The position numbers and the translations under genes are program-made. A stretch of 64,000 nucleotides of DNA from Wuchereria bancrofti (taxonomy: Eukaryota > Nematoda > Chromadorea > Rhabditida > Onchocercidae), in contig SSBO01000010.1 in assembly GCA_005281725.1 (NCBI GenBank), positions 924,461 to 988,460 on the forward strand, in the 5' to 3' direction. Positions within the stretch are counted from its first letter, which is position 1; the number at the start of each line of letters is the position of its first letter. Shown piece after piece: positions 11,068-25,500 of the stretch. Under the pieces are notes generated by a model, which saw nothing but the letters and a program-made list of their open reading frames with translations, did not search any database and was not told the origin of the DNA.

Positions 11068-14000
11068 AACTGTTTATGAAAAAGTATTTCCATCTCAAAA
11101 TTCTTCTACATATTTTTCTGTTCCCTGGAAAGAAAAATTCTGCTCGGATCTTTTTAACAATTAAGATTACTTGATTTGAATCTGAATTTCAAAAGATGAA
11201 TTTTGTTATTTGAGGATTGAACTAGTGTAGTATTGGAATGAGATTTGATTAATCGTATAAAGCACAATGAGCGCAAAACTTTTGATTAGCAAAAAATACT
11301 TCACTTGATTTTAGTTTGATTGATGGAAGCAGAAATTCACCAATGATTTACATAATATCATTTTACAGAAATGTCATTAAAAGTATTACCATTTCATCCT
11401 TTAAGATACCAAAATATCGATAAATCACGCTCTACCTTCTATCAAATTCCTCGGAACATCATTTAATTTCTGTTTGTAATATTTAAAAGTTACGCCATCA
11501 TTACAGCATCTCTACATTGATATTCCAAAAATGAATTTAAATTCGGCAATGAATGAATTCATTGTTGTACATCTAATACGACAAATAATTTAAGTTTCAA
11601 AAGAAATTTCAAAGTTCAATTATAGGTATATTGCTAATAAGTTCTCATAGAAGTAAGACTTTTGTTTGTGATTAGAAAGTGTGGATTAGTAAGCACAAAT
11701 ATCGGAAATGTGTTGTTAGATTTCCAATGCAAAATGAGTAAACGATCATCGCTGATAATGGAATGATAAGCTTGCATGCTTGAAATATATTCCATCCTGA
11801 ATAATGATTAACAGAGATTACATTATCAATGCTTTTCACAGACATTTGTAATGAATTGAAATGCTCAATAATAATAGCTGAAAAATAGATTACTGCAATA
11901 ATATTATAACTAACTTCAAACTAGTCTTTATAGTCTTTACAACAATATTATAATTTTTTCTAAAAATTTTTCGGCTTAATTAACATCAGCTAAAAGCGCA
12001 AAGTGAGAAGGAAGTGATATATTTAATGAGATTGTTGGAAATGTGAGCAGTTATTGGATTATTTAAAAATGAAGTAATGATAGGTCTATGAAGATTTTTT
12101 ATTTGAACAGCAAAGCAATTATAATTTCATTTGCATCTCAACCAAAGATTATGATATTTGTTTATTTATGCGAAAGCTCAGTCATTTTTACTGGGAGATT
12201 TTTTGTTAATTGACTTTTACATCTAATTAATTGATATTTATTTGCACGAACATGAACATTACCATCAACGGAAAAATCATAATATGAAAATTAATTTTAT
12301 ATACATCTATATTACCATACTATAATCAATTTAATGATATTATAAGTAACTTAAAACTGATATTGTAATCATTGCAACAATATTACAATTAATTTATATT
12401 TATTCGATGTTGTGATGCATACATTATAAACCCTTCGTTTCCTCATTTGCCGCATATTGTTGCAGCTTTATTAGCATTAGTTCAATCAATATTCCTTCCC
12501 TTTTTAACTTAAAATTTTTATTTATTTATTTATTTGTTTAGTCCAATCATTTCTTAATTTCACTTCCTAACAGAATCTCTGTTTAAACATCAATGCAAGA
12601 AAATACAACTTGCATTATTGAAATTAAAATTTACAAATGGGGAGATCCATTAATTTCAACATTGTTGATGAAGTTATCAGCGATTAATTCCAATCTAATA
12701 TGCAAAGATGTTGGCAGTAAACATATAAAATTGTACATATAAAAAACGAACATATAAAATTGTAACTGTGAATAGTGAAGTGAACTTGATGTAATAAAAT
12801 TCAATAAATAGTACTTGCAGATACAATAAGAATAGTTTTTAATGGAATAAGTTTTCTTTTTTTCTATATATATTTCTTAATCGTTTATCTTTAACCCTCT
12901 TTGTTTGTAGTACCGACAAAGTATGAGATAAAATAATTTAAAGAAAAAATCATTACTACAAGCAGACTAAGGTGCCGACCTGTTGGAATTACTCGATTTA
13001 TTGCAATTACCTATTTTCAAAATTGAAAAAAGCTGTTTTGAAACAACCACCAGGAAAAAAAGAATTTTGTAACAGTATCGCGTTCCTCATTTCATGCAAT
13101 TTTTTAAATCTTTTATTAAAAAATGAAAAAAGTTGGAGGGATTGGACTGAGAAATATTTCAAACGTCATTTAACCGTTAGAAGCAAAATATTTGCTGTAT
13201 ATTTTGTTAATTGCATATAAACATAAGTAAGTGATGCAACTAAAACATTCAGATTTCAATATTTAAAAATTAATGGGATTTTAATGCCAGCAGCCAAGAA
13301 TTCAATATTTCAAGTTGAAAGGAATCAGGAAATTATAATAAGGCATATCAAATAATTAAATATTTCGATTGGTATCAAAAAAATTTATTTCATTTTTTTC
13401 AAATGCGGATTTGTTTACGAAGAAAATTTTACTGTCAATAAATTTCACAAGCAAAAAAGAAAAAAAAAGCATTTCATAATGTATCATATTTTGTTATTAT
13501 TAAATTTTCCACTTTTCACAACCGTCTTTTAAACAAAACACGTCCACGTTCACGTGCGTCGTATCATATCGTATAGGTTTCTTTGAAAATTAATTAATAC
13601 CTGCTATCTAGCAACGAATAGTAAATATTATCATATCATTAAAGTACAACAAACGGAGGATTTTTTGGAGAGTAATTTAGGAATCAATGCAAATACAAAT
13701 TAGATTCACAATTTTAGCTCTGAAATTTCTAAAAACTTCGTGATTAATCTTTCATGTTAATCCATCTTCCATCATTCTTTCACTATTTTTCAAGCACATT
13801 TGCTGTAAAATTGAAATTCCATAAATTTGAAATCTTTAAAAAGTGCAACAAATATAACTTTTTCTTTTTTTGATTTTTTGCAACAAACATTTCTTTTTTT
13901 TTGATAAAAAAATAAAAATAAAGTGGGAAAAAGACGAGATTAAACACTAACGTTCGAACTTCTAAAACAGGATTAAAACGCGCTGTGCTAAAAAATGCAT

Positions 14001-15824
14001 CAGTTTTTTTTTTTTTTTTTCAAGAGAAAAATGATGAGATGGAAATAGTAATTTGCGTGGTCAACGATGATATTAATTGGACAATTTAATGTAACTTCCA
14101 TATTTAATGTTTTGTATGAATTACCATTATAAGTTTTCAGATTAATCCTGAAAAAGCCTTCATATAATTTCCTCATTGATTATTAATTAAGATGACAGAT
14201 GATTAAGAGTATTTAGCTATTCCTAATTGATAATGGTCAGCTTGACAAATTATGCCATTTTCAGTTTTATTTCAATAAAAACCAGAGTGTCTGATAAAGT
14301 ACAGTTGACATGATCAGGACACCGAAATCTCGTACAAACGTGATTTTGTGATGTTATATGAGCATAATAATTAATAATAAACCTTTTATTACTGTGTTTG
14401 TGTCAACTAATTATTGATTTTAATTTACTACTGATCATGCCATCAATAATTTGAAACAGTTTGTCATCCTTAGGTGTCATGTTGTATTTAGACAGATGCA
14501 TTTGTGGTACTTGGAAAAGAATTGTGACAATACTGAATAACTGAAATTCTATTCTATATTTCATAACACTCGCACATTGTTGTTGGCTTGCTTAAGATTT
14601 TTTTCTTTCTTGATTTGCTTGAAATTCATTCAGCTCAATGCTCCTAAATATAAGGCACAATGTGAAATGATCAATTGGTACGGTAGTTTTTACAGCATAA
14701 ATTATCTTCTTTCTTTATTTCTAATTAATTATTCAATAAGTTATTCATGTTATTTGAAGTCACTTATTTGTGGGACAAAGTTTTCTTTTGCTTTCTTTTT
14801 TCTGAAGAATAAGAAAAACAAGATTACATTGGTAAGACAAAGAAAAATAAAAGAAATCGACAATAAAAAACAAAAAACAAGAAAGAACATCCATGAGAAA
14901 TTTCATTAGCAATTGAAAACTGAACCTAAAACATAAATCTAAATAAGAACTTCAGGAAAATAATGACGAAATCAACAAGTGCAAAGAATAAATAAGAATA
15001 AAAAACAAAAAAACTAACACAGCCAAAATGAAGATAATATTTAATCGGAATAACAAAGGAGATCAAACTTAGATGTGAAATCTCATAAATTTTTTTAAGT
15101 GAGCGGTTTTCAACAGTTCTCCTTTTCTATTCTACACTAAAAAAATCTACCAAAAAGATTAAGCAAATTAAATTTATCCGACAAAGATTTGTGACAGTTA
15201 TCATAATCCCGATCTTTATATTAACCATAATCCTTACTCATAACTCATAAGCTTCGTTACGACTTTTGGTTTTAATTTTTACATCTATTTTAAAGTTAGT
15301 TAAACAATTTCGTTTTCTGACACAAAACTTAGTCAAATATTGATGAAACCGCAAATCTCTTACTACACAGACAAAATAAATGATGACACTAATTTCAAAC
15401 ATATTTCGCTGCAAAAAATTTCTGAACCGATAAACCAAAAAAAAAACTATCAAGTAATCGAGATATAATCATATTTATTTACAACCTTATTAAACTTCGT
15501 TCTTCGGCACTTTACCTACCACTGTAACTGTTCCACAACAGCAAAAGAAAAATAGGTAACGTAAATCATGATTCAACCTTCCCCCAATTAATATTACTAT
15601 ATGATTTAAGATGACTGATCAAGAAATTACCTTCTATCAGTATTCACTTATTAAAATGTTAATCTGATTATTTTCGTTATTATCCATATGGTAACTCAAT
15701 TTCCCGTTATTTCTAGGTTAATATAAGTAAAGTCAACAGCAATAAATCAAAAAATGTTAAACAGTAACTTAAATGCAGATAAAAAAATCTGACCGATGCA
15801 AATAAACAGAAAATTGTTAATTGT

Positions 15825-16537
15825 TCAAAACGTATTGATATTTCGACATATGCCACAACCAAGTGGAAATTCTTCACCTGTTGGTGGATGTTTTACCTTT
15901 AAAGGACATTCACTTCCATCTAGTTGTACACACTTCGCACCAACTGGACATTTCGGTAAAAGTTTTTTCGGCAAACATATCAATCGTTGGAAATCATCAT
16001 GACATGCCGTACAAAAGTGTGTGGTACCAAAACTATAATACAAATGGAATCAAATAACCTAGATAAAGCATATCAAATATGATTAGCGGAAGTGTTGAAC
16101 TTTTTAATGTTCTACGACAATTCAGTATTTAATAGAACTTAAGCAATGCGTAAATTTGATTTCAAGAAAGTTAACTCGCAATAACTAACCAAAAATAAAC
16201 AGCGACTGAGCAACAAAAACGACACTTAAATTCGAGGAAATCTATTCCATGACGTCCACAGACCTGCGCACCTACAACATCTGAACAACCACCACAGATC
16301 AATTCCTCAGGATTATACTGTGAATTATCCAGTTCCTGAAATATTTCTTTTTTCTAAACTCTGTTTAATGAAATGTGATGATAGTAAGCTTATCTCAAAT
16401 CTTAAAATTTAACTGCATCAACAAAACTAACCTGCTGACAACGACTTTCGCCACCAAAATAAGCCTTTCCACATTTAAAACATAGAACATACATGTATCG
16501 TTCCATTGCATATTCATCTGGATTCATGTGAAGCTCA
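15825..16537 (-). other. rpm-1: rpm-1 tandem-cysteine domain (RING-Cys-relay catalytic module)
   Basis: Three exons: 16,432-16,537 ([18 protein letters not shown]), 16,190-16,335 ([33 protein letters not shown]) and 15,825-16,032 ([37 protein letters not shown]). In human MYCBP2 the ubiquitin relay uses Cys4520 and Cys4572. Counting along the alignment, these equal the Cys of GGESRC and the Cys before FGTTHFC. Both are present, so the relay should be active. The second catalytic Cys codon is split by the last intron (TG in one exon, T in the next). Confidence 0.93.
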
Positions 16538-19500
16538 CTAAAAAAGCGTATTTCTTTAACAAATTATTAACTGCGTTCGACGGATATTTCTCCAAACTAG
16601 TAAATGTATTTAAGTAATTAAGACCTAACGACCGTATTGCTGGAAGAGGAACTATGTAGTGATGTGAAGAGTTCAAAGATTAAAAAAAGAAAAGAACTGC
16701 GTAGGTTGCAGCGACTGACGCTATGGAGACCAAAATGTAGGGTCAATTGACGCATTAAACGGCTAGTTTGACGGTTGCGTCAAAAACGTCCTTATTTCGA
16801 TGGATGGTCAAAATTATGAAACAGTTGTTCAGTAAGAGATTAAAAGTTTTTGTCTAAAGTGGAAACGAAAAAATTACCTGCTCTCAGAGACAGCTGCTGG
16901 AGACTGCAAAAGGCCATCATATTCGAGCCTCAAACGTGCTTTACTCAATACTTCATTATACAAATCTTTCAATGGAAGCAACAAATCTGCTACCGATGGA
17001 TGATCAATCTAGAAATTGAAAAAAATTACGCCTAAAAGGTACTATATGAAAAATGATACTAATTATCTGAAATCAACATAGCCATCTTGCATAGGATAGC
17101 TTGGATAAACTTCCAACCAAGTCAAAAAATCAAAAATAGTTATGAAAAGAAACTTTCACCTTTCTTGAAACCCATGCCCATGAAATACATGTGATGATTT
17201 CGTATGAAAAAAAAAATATTATAATTTATAGATTTCTACAAATGCTATGTCAAGTTGATCTCATCTAGAATGCAAACAAAAAGATCGGGTAGCAAAGATA
17301 GAGAGCTAACTTGTTTCTTGCAAAGTGGGCACTGCATAAAGCGGAAAACAATCCTTGGACCATTCCAACGTTTCTCGAGTACGGTTCGTACACAGCGATA
17401 ATGGAAAATATGATCACAGGCTAGCTGAATACACGGTGCACCACCCAAACGATCCGTGAAACATATCACGCATAAATCATCTGCGTCTTGTTTTATATCT
17501 GAAATTATACTTGTAAAAGAGATGGAAATTAAATTACTCATTCATCCCGAATAGTAAAATGTTTTGTTCTAAATTTTACCAGTGCCAATGTTTTCCTTTT
17601 AAGTATCTGCTGTTAAAGACTGGAAATACATTATGATAGCACTGAGTACAGTTTGACTCAATTTTCAACAAATAAAAACGTTTACTTCACGTCTACTACT
17701 TCTACCTGGCTTTCTGCATTGAATACACGGTAAGCATACTTCTTCATCACGTATACCACCACAGATATGACCACATGGAAGTTGCTGTTGACATGCAAAC
17801 GTTGCAAAATGACGACACTCTTCGTAATTACACAAACCGTCGATCTGTTGAAGGCATTATTAAACTTTGGAAGAAAGCTTCCGATTGCGCAGAAAGAAAT
17901 CTTTCAGCGCAACTTGATATTTCTTACTTCCTCTGGCAAATAAATGTTAAATTTACCAGAGAGATTATCACTAGTTCGGATAAAAGTAAGTGTTCTCCTT
18001 CTGTACACTTTCTCAGTATTTGTTATCTGTAGAATTCAACACCTAAGAAAGCAGCAGAAGATCAAAAGCAGTTTGAAAACCGAATACTTCAATTAGCTTA
18101 GTCCAAAAAATCCTGCAAATCACCGCTACTGTCCTAGATTGTTTAATAGGCATACAGAAACTATTATGAAAATTTGATCAATGTAGAAAAAACCTGATCT
18201 GGACACAATGGAGCATTACAGAAACGGCAAGTAGAGTTATCATGTGCTTCAGCAAGATTTGGCATTTCTAAAATAAAATTTGATAATACCAAATTTTTAT
18301 TTGACCCAAATTTATTTGACTTAAACTATGTGAAGTTTAACCACATATAACAGGACCAAAATCTGGAATATTTAATGCTTTTGCAGTATGTAATCGAGAA
18401 TAAGAAAAAGCTTTTAAACTTTGGAACGATGGAAACAAGTAATCTGGTTTGAGGAATTTTTGATTTATAGGCATATATTTGATCAGGTAAAAAATGGCCA
18501 CTTCCACTTCAAATAATATAGATAATGTGTTATGGAAATTATCATTTAATTTGAGGACAAATTTTTGTAAAAAAAAAAGAAACAAGAGAAAATGAATACC
18601 GGAAATTCGATGATAAGGCACCGAAGGTATATTTTCACGGATAATGCTTTGATTAAATTCTACCATTCCGTTCAGAGTAGTTGGATTAAATAGTATCTGT
18701 AAATTTACAAACTATGTTTATTGGTTTAATCATTCATGAGTTGAGTAAAAGGGAAAATTGACGGAAAGATATTCCTGGAGGAAGCATGAAATATATTGTA
18801 GACAAATTCTTCAACTATGTCAAATATGTATTTTCATTTCATTCAAAAATAAAGTTGGAAAGAATTTTTCAAAAATATACATTTAAAAGGGCACTTTGAT
18901 AGAAAAAAGGATAAGAACTTATCAAGAATTATGGTATAGTTTAACTTTTATGACATGAGTTTGTGAATATATGTAATTTAAAAATTATTAATTATATCTT
19001 TTCAAAAAAGATTCAATACAAACGAGATAAATTTAGTTAAATAGAAAGTTGTACCAAAACATGTGGTAAACGTAATCGAGTGGAACCTTCATGTACTTCA
19101 ACTTGTGGACGATCATTTGTGTCACCAAGATGTTGTACAGCATGACTACTAAAAATCTAACATATAAGAAAAAATAAAATTAAAAGTAAAAAGTAAGACA
19201 AAATAAAATGGAAAAGAGATTTCCGAATGATTAATTCACTGACCGATTTCGTTTATTTAAATGAAGCACAGAGAAGCATTCTCGACATAACGAACATTGA
19301 CAAGTTTCACAGTATACATTGGCTAAAGTTCGACCATCATCGTGATTATCGCACAACATTCCCGTTAAACTTTCTCTGTTATTCTTAAAAAAATCTTTTT
19401 GCAGTAACTTTGAAAACATAAACTGAAGCGAAAGCCTAAAACACAAATAACTGTAATTGGTTAGAGCTTAAAAAAAGATTTTTTTCTATCTTTTATCAAG

Positions 19501-22500
19501 TTACCCATGTATGTTCAAGATGTAGTGCAGTTTGCACTGAATAATCAGACAATTCCCATTTTGATGAATTCATTAAATTATAAGAATTCTGCTTCTGATG
19601 AATTTTTATGAAACTAAAAAGCGAATGGATTGATTAATAGAACAAATCCCTAATTTTTTTTTTCGAAAATATAGCAAATTGTGCATAATCGCTCATCCTT
19701 GCAATCTTAATTATGACTATAAATGAAGAGTTAACCTGTAAAGTTTGCCATACTGACGACAATTCTAACCATTGGCTCTCTTTCAGCAAAGATAATGCAG
19801 CTACGGCAAGCCAAAATTTTCCATTTTTTAGCATCCTTGATCGAGAATCACTAGTATTAATGAATTCCGAAAAGTCTGAACTATTTGGCTCGTCTGACGC
19901 ACTTTCGTCTGTTGCATCTGTTGCTATTCTTCCGGAGTTATCGCCATCGTATGAATGAGTAATATTCAAGGAGGTTAAATTCATAATTTCATTTGCAATT
20001 TCTGTACGTACAGGAATTGTCCAGTATTCATTTAGCAGTCCTTCACTATAAAAAATGAAAAATTCTTCACAATATTTAAATTCGAGGCTGATATAACGGT
20101 TCAAAAAGTGAACAATGTCATCTATCGAACAACAAGCCATACTCCAACGAACGCTTTTACTAATCATCAATATTCAAAGCATGAATGTAAATAATTTTAT
20201 TAAAAATAAAATTCTAAATGAAATCTTCCTGCTTTCTCTAAATTAGTACAATCTGCACTTGTATTTGGACATTATTTTCACTATATTACCAGGTAAGGAA
20301 GGAATTCTTAGCATTTTAATGTTAAATTTAGGCCTACAGCAAATTGTTATCTGTCTTCGACTGATGTTTTACAATTACCTCAAATTTTTCAATAGCTGTT
20401 TTGCAAGATATGCAATATCAGTGCTAACTGCTCGATCTATTCGCCAATATGTCGGTACACTTGTCATATGAGTCTGCAAATTTTCAAAGAAATATTTTTT
20501 CAAATCAAAACTACGGTATTGAAATTACATCTAGTAATTTACCGGGAAAAATGCTGCTATATCACCCGCAGAACAGTCCTGTTGATAAATATTATTGATA
20601 GAAAAAATGTTTTAATTGCAATATTTGATGGAAAGAGAGCGTGATAAAACTAACAGCTAAACAAGCTGAAGTTAGTGATCGTGTCATTTTATCACGTATC
20701 TGCAATGTTATCACTTTTGTTATCAGTATCAGTAAATTCCGTGTAAAATTCACGCAGTCGACTGCGGACGGTGTGAATAACTTGGAGAGGCATTCAATTG
20801 TCTCTAATACTTGACATTGTACTACCTGAAAATTGCAAAAATCTGAAAAAAAAATAAGTGCAAGGATGAGAAATAAAATTTGACGCCTTAAAAATAGAGC
20901 AAGGTTTCACTTATCAGTCATTAATAAACAATAGAAACATTGAAAATAATAGACTATATTGAAAATAAGAAGTTGAGATATGTCTACAATAATTAATTAA
21001 GGGAAATAAACAATTAATTAAGGGAAAAGAAAGCGAAAATAAGATTTGCCTGAGGAGCAAATAACAAAAGCTCGGAAAGGATAATGAGAATCCTATTTTT
21101 GACACCAAATACTTCCAAGCCTTGACGTGAACCGCAAATCTTCAGTAGCATTTCCATCAAACCGCAAACGTACGAATAATTGCGCTTTGCTTTCTCACGC
21201 AATGACGATACTTCCCTAAAGCTTTCAAAAATAAAGGTGCACAAAAAAGAGTTATTTGAATTTTGATGTCGAGAAAATGAGGAAATTCAAGTTCCGAATG
21301 AACATCTTGAATGACTACTATGTCTATACCACTGATGATTTTATATAGAATGTTAAATTGTACCTCTTGATATCCTCTTTTCTCCCAAAAGTGGGCTATG
21401 ATGAAAGATTTTCTACTACCAAATATTTTTTACTATCAAAACTGGAAAAGAACAAAAAGAAGCAATTCTCAAGAAATTTTTGAAAGGAAATAGGCGATCA
21501 TTATTAATGAATCTGTAAAAAAAAGCATGGAAATAAAAATGAAAACCTTTCCAAAGCACTGATCATATGAGAACAAACAAATGTCTGAAGTGGTTGTAAC
21601 TGTATACGACTAAACAGCAGATCAAGTACTTGTTGTCGTAATGTGCCATTTTCTTCCTGTGAAAATTCGTCACTAAATGCCTGAAAATAAACCTAATCTC
21701 TTCAAAATAACAGAAATGGAATGTCTTAATCAAATCTTCTAAGAAAAAGATCTTGAATCATGGAAATGAGTTGATGGAGAAGATACGACACTACCCAGTG
21801 TACATCGTTTTTTTTTCCTCTAATTTCTTTCCCTTAGTTGAAAATTTATGCTAACTTGAGCAGCAATAGCTTGGAAAACTGCAAATGCATCATCTTGATT
21901 AGCATTAAACAATAGCTGATGTGATGGTGAAGGCTTCAGAAAACTCCGATTAGTAAAGCACTGAGTACTAAGCACATCCAATGCAGTACTAGTACCAAAA
22001 ACTCGAAGCTGAAATTTTAATATTTCCTTAGAAATTTAAAAATTTAATGTAATTTCTCTTTCAAGCATTAATAAAGTTTGCAATGATATCCTTGCTCGAT
22101 GATTGAAGAAATGATAATAGTGAGAAGATTTTTCTATCTATCAGTTATTTATAATGACATTAGTGCTGTTCGATACAATTTTATTACTAACCTGACGTAT
22201 ACGTAAGGAAGGATCGTTACCACGAAATATCACTTGTACACTATTCAGTCCAAGAATGCAGCATTTTATCCAGCCAATAAATTGCTTTAAAATGGTTCTC
22301 ATTTCGTTCAAAATGGAAATGCGAAAAAAATTCATAAACAAAAAATATCAAATTCGAACATACTTTTAAAATAGTCGATGTGAATGATTCATTTTCTCAT
22401 TTACCTTCGGAAAATTTCCATTATAACATACTGATTTTATAAATTAGCTGGAAATGCATAATTATAAATAAACATACATGATCAAGACATTCAGAATGAA

Positions 22501-25500
22501 TCTTTCGACGTCTTCCATCACTTTCCGCAGTAATAACAGTAACAGAACACGTTCGATAACCTTCATCACGAATATTATCTACATATACAGTAAGTAGCGT
22601 TGCCTTATAGCTTCGGATATCACAGTGTATCGTCACGTAGCGTGGTCGATTTTTATCCTGAAACTGACAAAAATGCAAATTTAAATTTCATTGAAATCTA
22701 ACTGATATGATGTAGGTGGAAATATTTTTGGAAAATTCCAACTTGATCAAAAAGATGAAATTCAGTGAGAAAACGGACGAAGTAGAAGCATTTTGATGAA
22801 TCCAGAATAGCATCGATTCTGAACATTCCGGCAAAAACTTTTTAAAAAGCTCGACCAAGATATTTTTTCTTTTTAAATTTAATTTGAATTTTGACCTCTT
22901 CACCAGTTTCCCAGAAAGTTTCGCTATTCCCATCCGTTAAGCATGCAATCATTGCTTGACGACTTGACGCTTCATAACTCAAAATACCCGTAATATCTTC
23001 CATTTGCTTCACATCTGCTTGCACTGAAAAATAAATTAGCAGTTTGTGACTATTTTAAAATGTATTGCTGAAAGAACTTAAACATCAATAATTTCTGCAA
23101 ATTTATAGATTTAAAAATTTTTCTGCATTCATCAAATTGTAGATTGAAAAGGAAAAAAATCCTGCATTATAACACATTGAATCAGAAGTTTGAAATTTAA
23201 ATCTCAAAAATTTCCAAAAATTCAAATTTTAACACAATCATCGAATCTTACACTTTCTAGACAACAATAATTTCTGCTCTTGAAGTGAACGGTAATCTGT
23301 CTTTCGTTCACCATCGTCCAGATTCCACGAATGATCTGCAGATGAATCTGCCAACACGTTACCAACACTTGCTAATACATCGCATATAAGAGAAAGCAAA
23401 TCCTACAATTTAGCATCTTTCAGGAAAAATTATGCATGAACTTGATAAACTTCATGATATACTGTTGTGTGATGTTATGCGACATCACATTGACTTATAA
23501 AAAATACAAAAAGAAAGTGAGTTACCAACGATGAAAGCATCCATCCTTTAAATTTATATCATATTATTTTATTTACATTAACAGAAAGTTAGCAACAAGA
23601 AATCTTAAAGTTAGTGATAAATCGCATATTCGAAAAATTTCAGTAAAATTTTTAAAGCCAGGTAAACCTGTTCATGAACCGTTAACTGAAAGGTCCAGAC
23701 TCGGAAGCATAAGCAACGTAAGTTTGTATCAACACCATTTGATTGTACGATAACAGCAACGGTATGCAAGAAAGAATGTAGTTGTTGGACCATTTTATTA
23801 GCAACTGGACCAGCTAAATAGCAAACACGCCATGGATGTGGTAAAAGACGTAAATTTGTTGCTAAACGTAAATTATTTTTACGCCATCGACATAGCGGTA
23901 CATACGAGTTCATTGCTGTCAAATATTGCCAAAGAATATCCGCGACACTGAGAAAAAGTGAGATATAATAATATGAATCGCTAAAAAATCCATACTATAT
24001 TTATAAGTAAATTGTAATAACTTGTCAAGATTTTGTTCCAGCATGTTATAAATATAATATGTCGTAAAATTTTATTCAGGCCGAAGATTTTGATGTATTC
24101 TAATGAAAGAACTACTACATAGCACAATTTGATTTTTTTCGTTCTGCTCTATTCTTAATTCAATTCACCTGATGTTATAAAAACCCGAAACAGTCGAATT
24201 ATTTAACTTTTAAATATTTCAAGAAACTAAAAATTTAGAGGAATTATAAGTTCAAAATTTCGAGACTAACCTCGATTCGGTTGAAACCATCTTCAGAAGC
24301 CAGTTCCAAACACGGAATGAATGGGCAAAAAATGTAGCACGAGCTACAGCAGTTGCCATTGCTTCTCGTATACGATCCAAATTATGTCGTTCCATCACAA
24401 AAGTAAGTACTGGCCGACGAAGTGATGCGTTGTTTACATCTGCTAAAATATAATATAATTGCAAAAAAATGTCAATCAATATTATTCAAAATTTGCCAAT
24501 AAAGTCATTTACTAACTTTTTTCTTCAACAATTGCCCTATTCCTTCTTCACTGTTTCACTTTCTACTATTACTGATGACAACCGATTGATAGCTACACAA
24601 AATATAAGTTATATTACAAAAAATTAATTATTATTTGGGATCTGTAATGACTAAAACATAATAAACAGTCTTGTTCCATTACAATAAATCTAAAGAGTAA
24701 CATGTTGTTATTAATATTAAATTCGAAATACTTGAAAAGTCACCGTTACCAGATATATTGTTCTGCTCAAGCAGCAGTGATTTCAACGCTACAGATGGAC
24801 TACGAATAATCTGCAAAAGAAAGTTTGAAATTTATGTGTGTCCTTAAAGAATTTCAAAAAGAAAAAATTGTAATATAATACAAAATTACTTCAGCTGATT
24901 GTCGCCTTTCGTATCCCTCTAACATCTTCCGACGTATCGAATTAACCAATCCATTTTGGTTGGAAGCATTTGTTAGTGGCGAAGAACCAAGCTAAAGTTA
25001 TATTATATTAATTAAACTTGTCAAAATTTAATTTCAAAAACAAAACAGAAGTTAATAGCTGGATTTCATCCATATAAATTCCTTCACCAATATTTTTCGA
25101 TACTTAACAGACAAATAAATTCTGCTTTATGTTTTTGATTCTAATGAAAATTAGTGATTTTTCGGCTACAACTCACTCGTCTCGTCGAATACAATGGATT
25201 GTAGTTTGAAAGAGCGAAATGAGTAGTAACACAAGTATGTTTTGGTCCTGGGTCACTGGCATATGATAATTTTCGTAGGAGACAACCATTTTCACGTCCA
25301 TTTGATAATTGCTGTAAGTCATCCGTTATTAGTGAAATATAATCATCAGGACGAAATATTAAATTTATGGACTGAAAAATTAAGGAATTCTTATCCATTC
25401 ATGTGAATTATCAAGTACATTAATTTTCAACTTTTGCAGGAAACTGTTATTTTTTATTGTCTAAACATTAATATTTCAAGATTATAAGCCAGTAATGAGA

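Larger units (their letters stand above)
8701..15824. other. AT-rich non-coding tract, no gene recognised
   Basis: No coding region recognised. The tract holds a diverged 368-bp-period duplication (9,417-9,990) and a long ATT-rich low-complexity run (10,830-11,067). It ends in the downstream flank of rpm-1. Open frames such as those around 9,268-9,633, 9,738-10,064 and 14,577-14,909 are of low-complexity F/I/L/Y/N composition and I do not accept them as genes. Confidence 0.6.

Noticed and set aside
10817..11068. 83-codon hydrophobic plus-strand ORF
   Set aside because: Translation of an ATT-rich low-complexity array.
14577..14909. 110-codon plus-strand ORF rich in F, L, I and K
   Set aside because: Low-complexity composition typical of chance openings in AT-rich DNA; no motif.
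15863..18032. Plus-strand ORFs across the rpm-1 3' exons
   Set aside because: They are antisense shadows of the conserved RING and tandem-cysteine exons.
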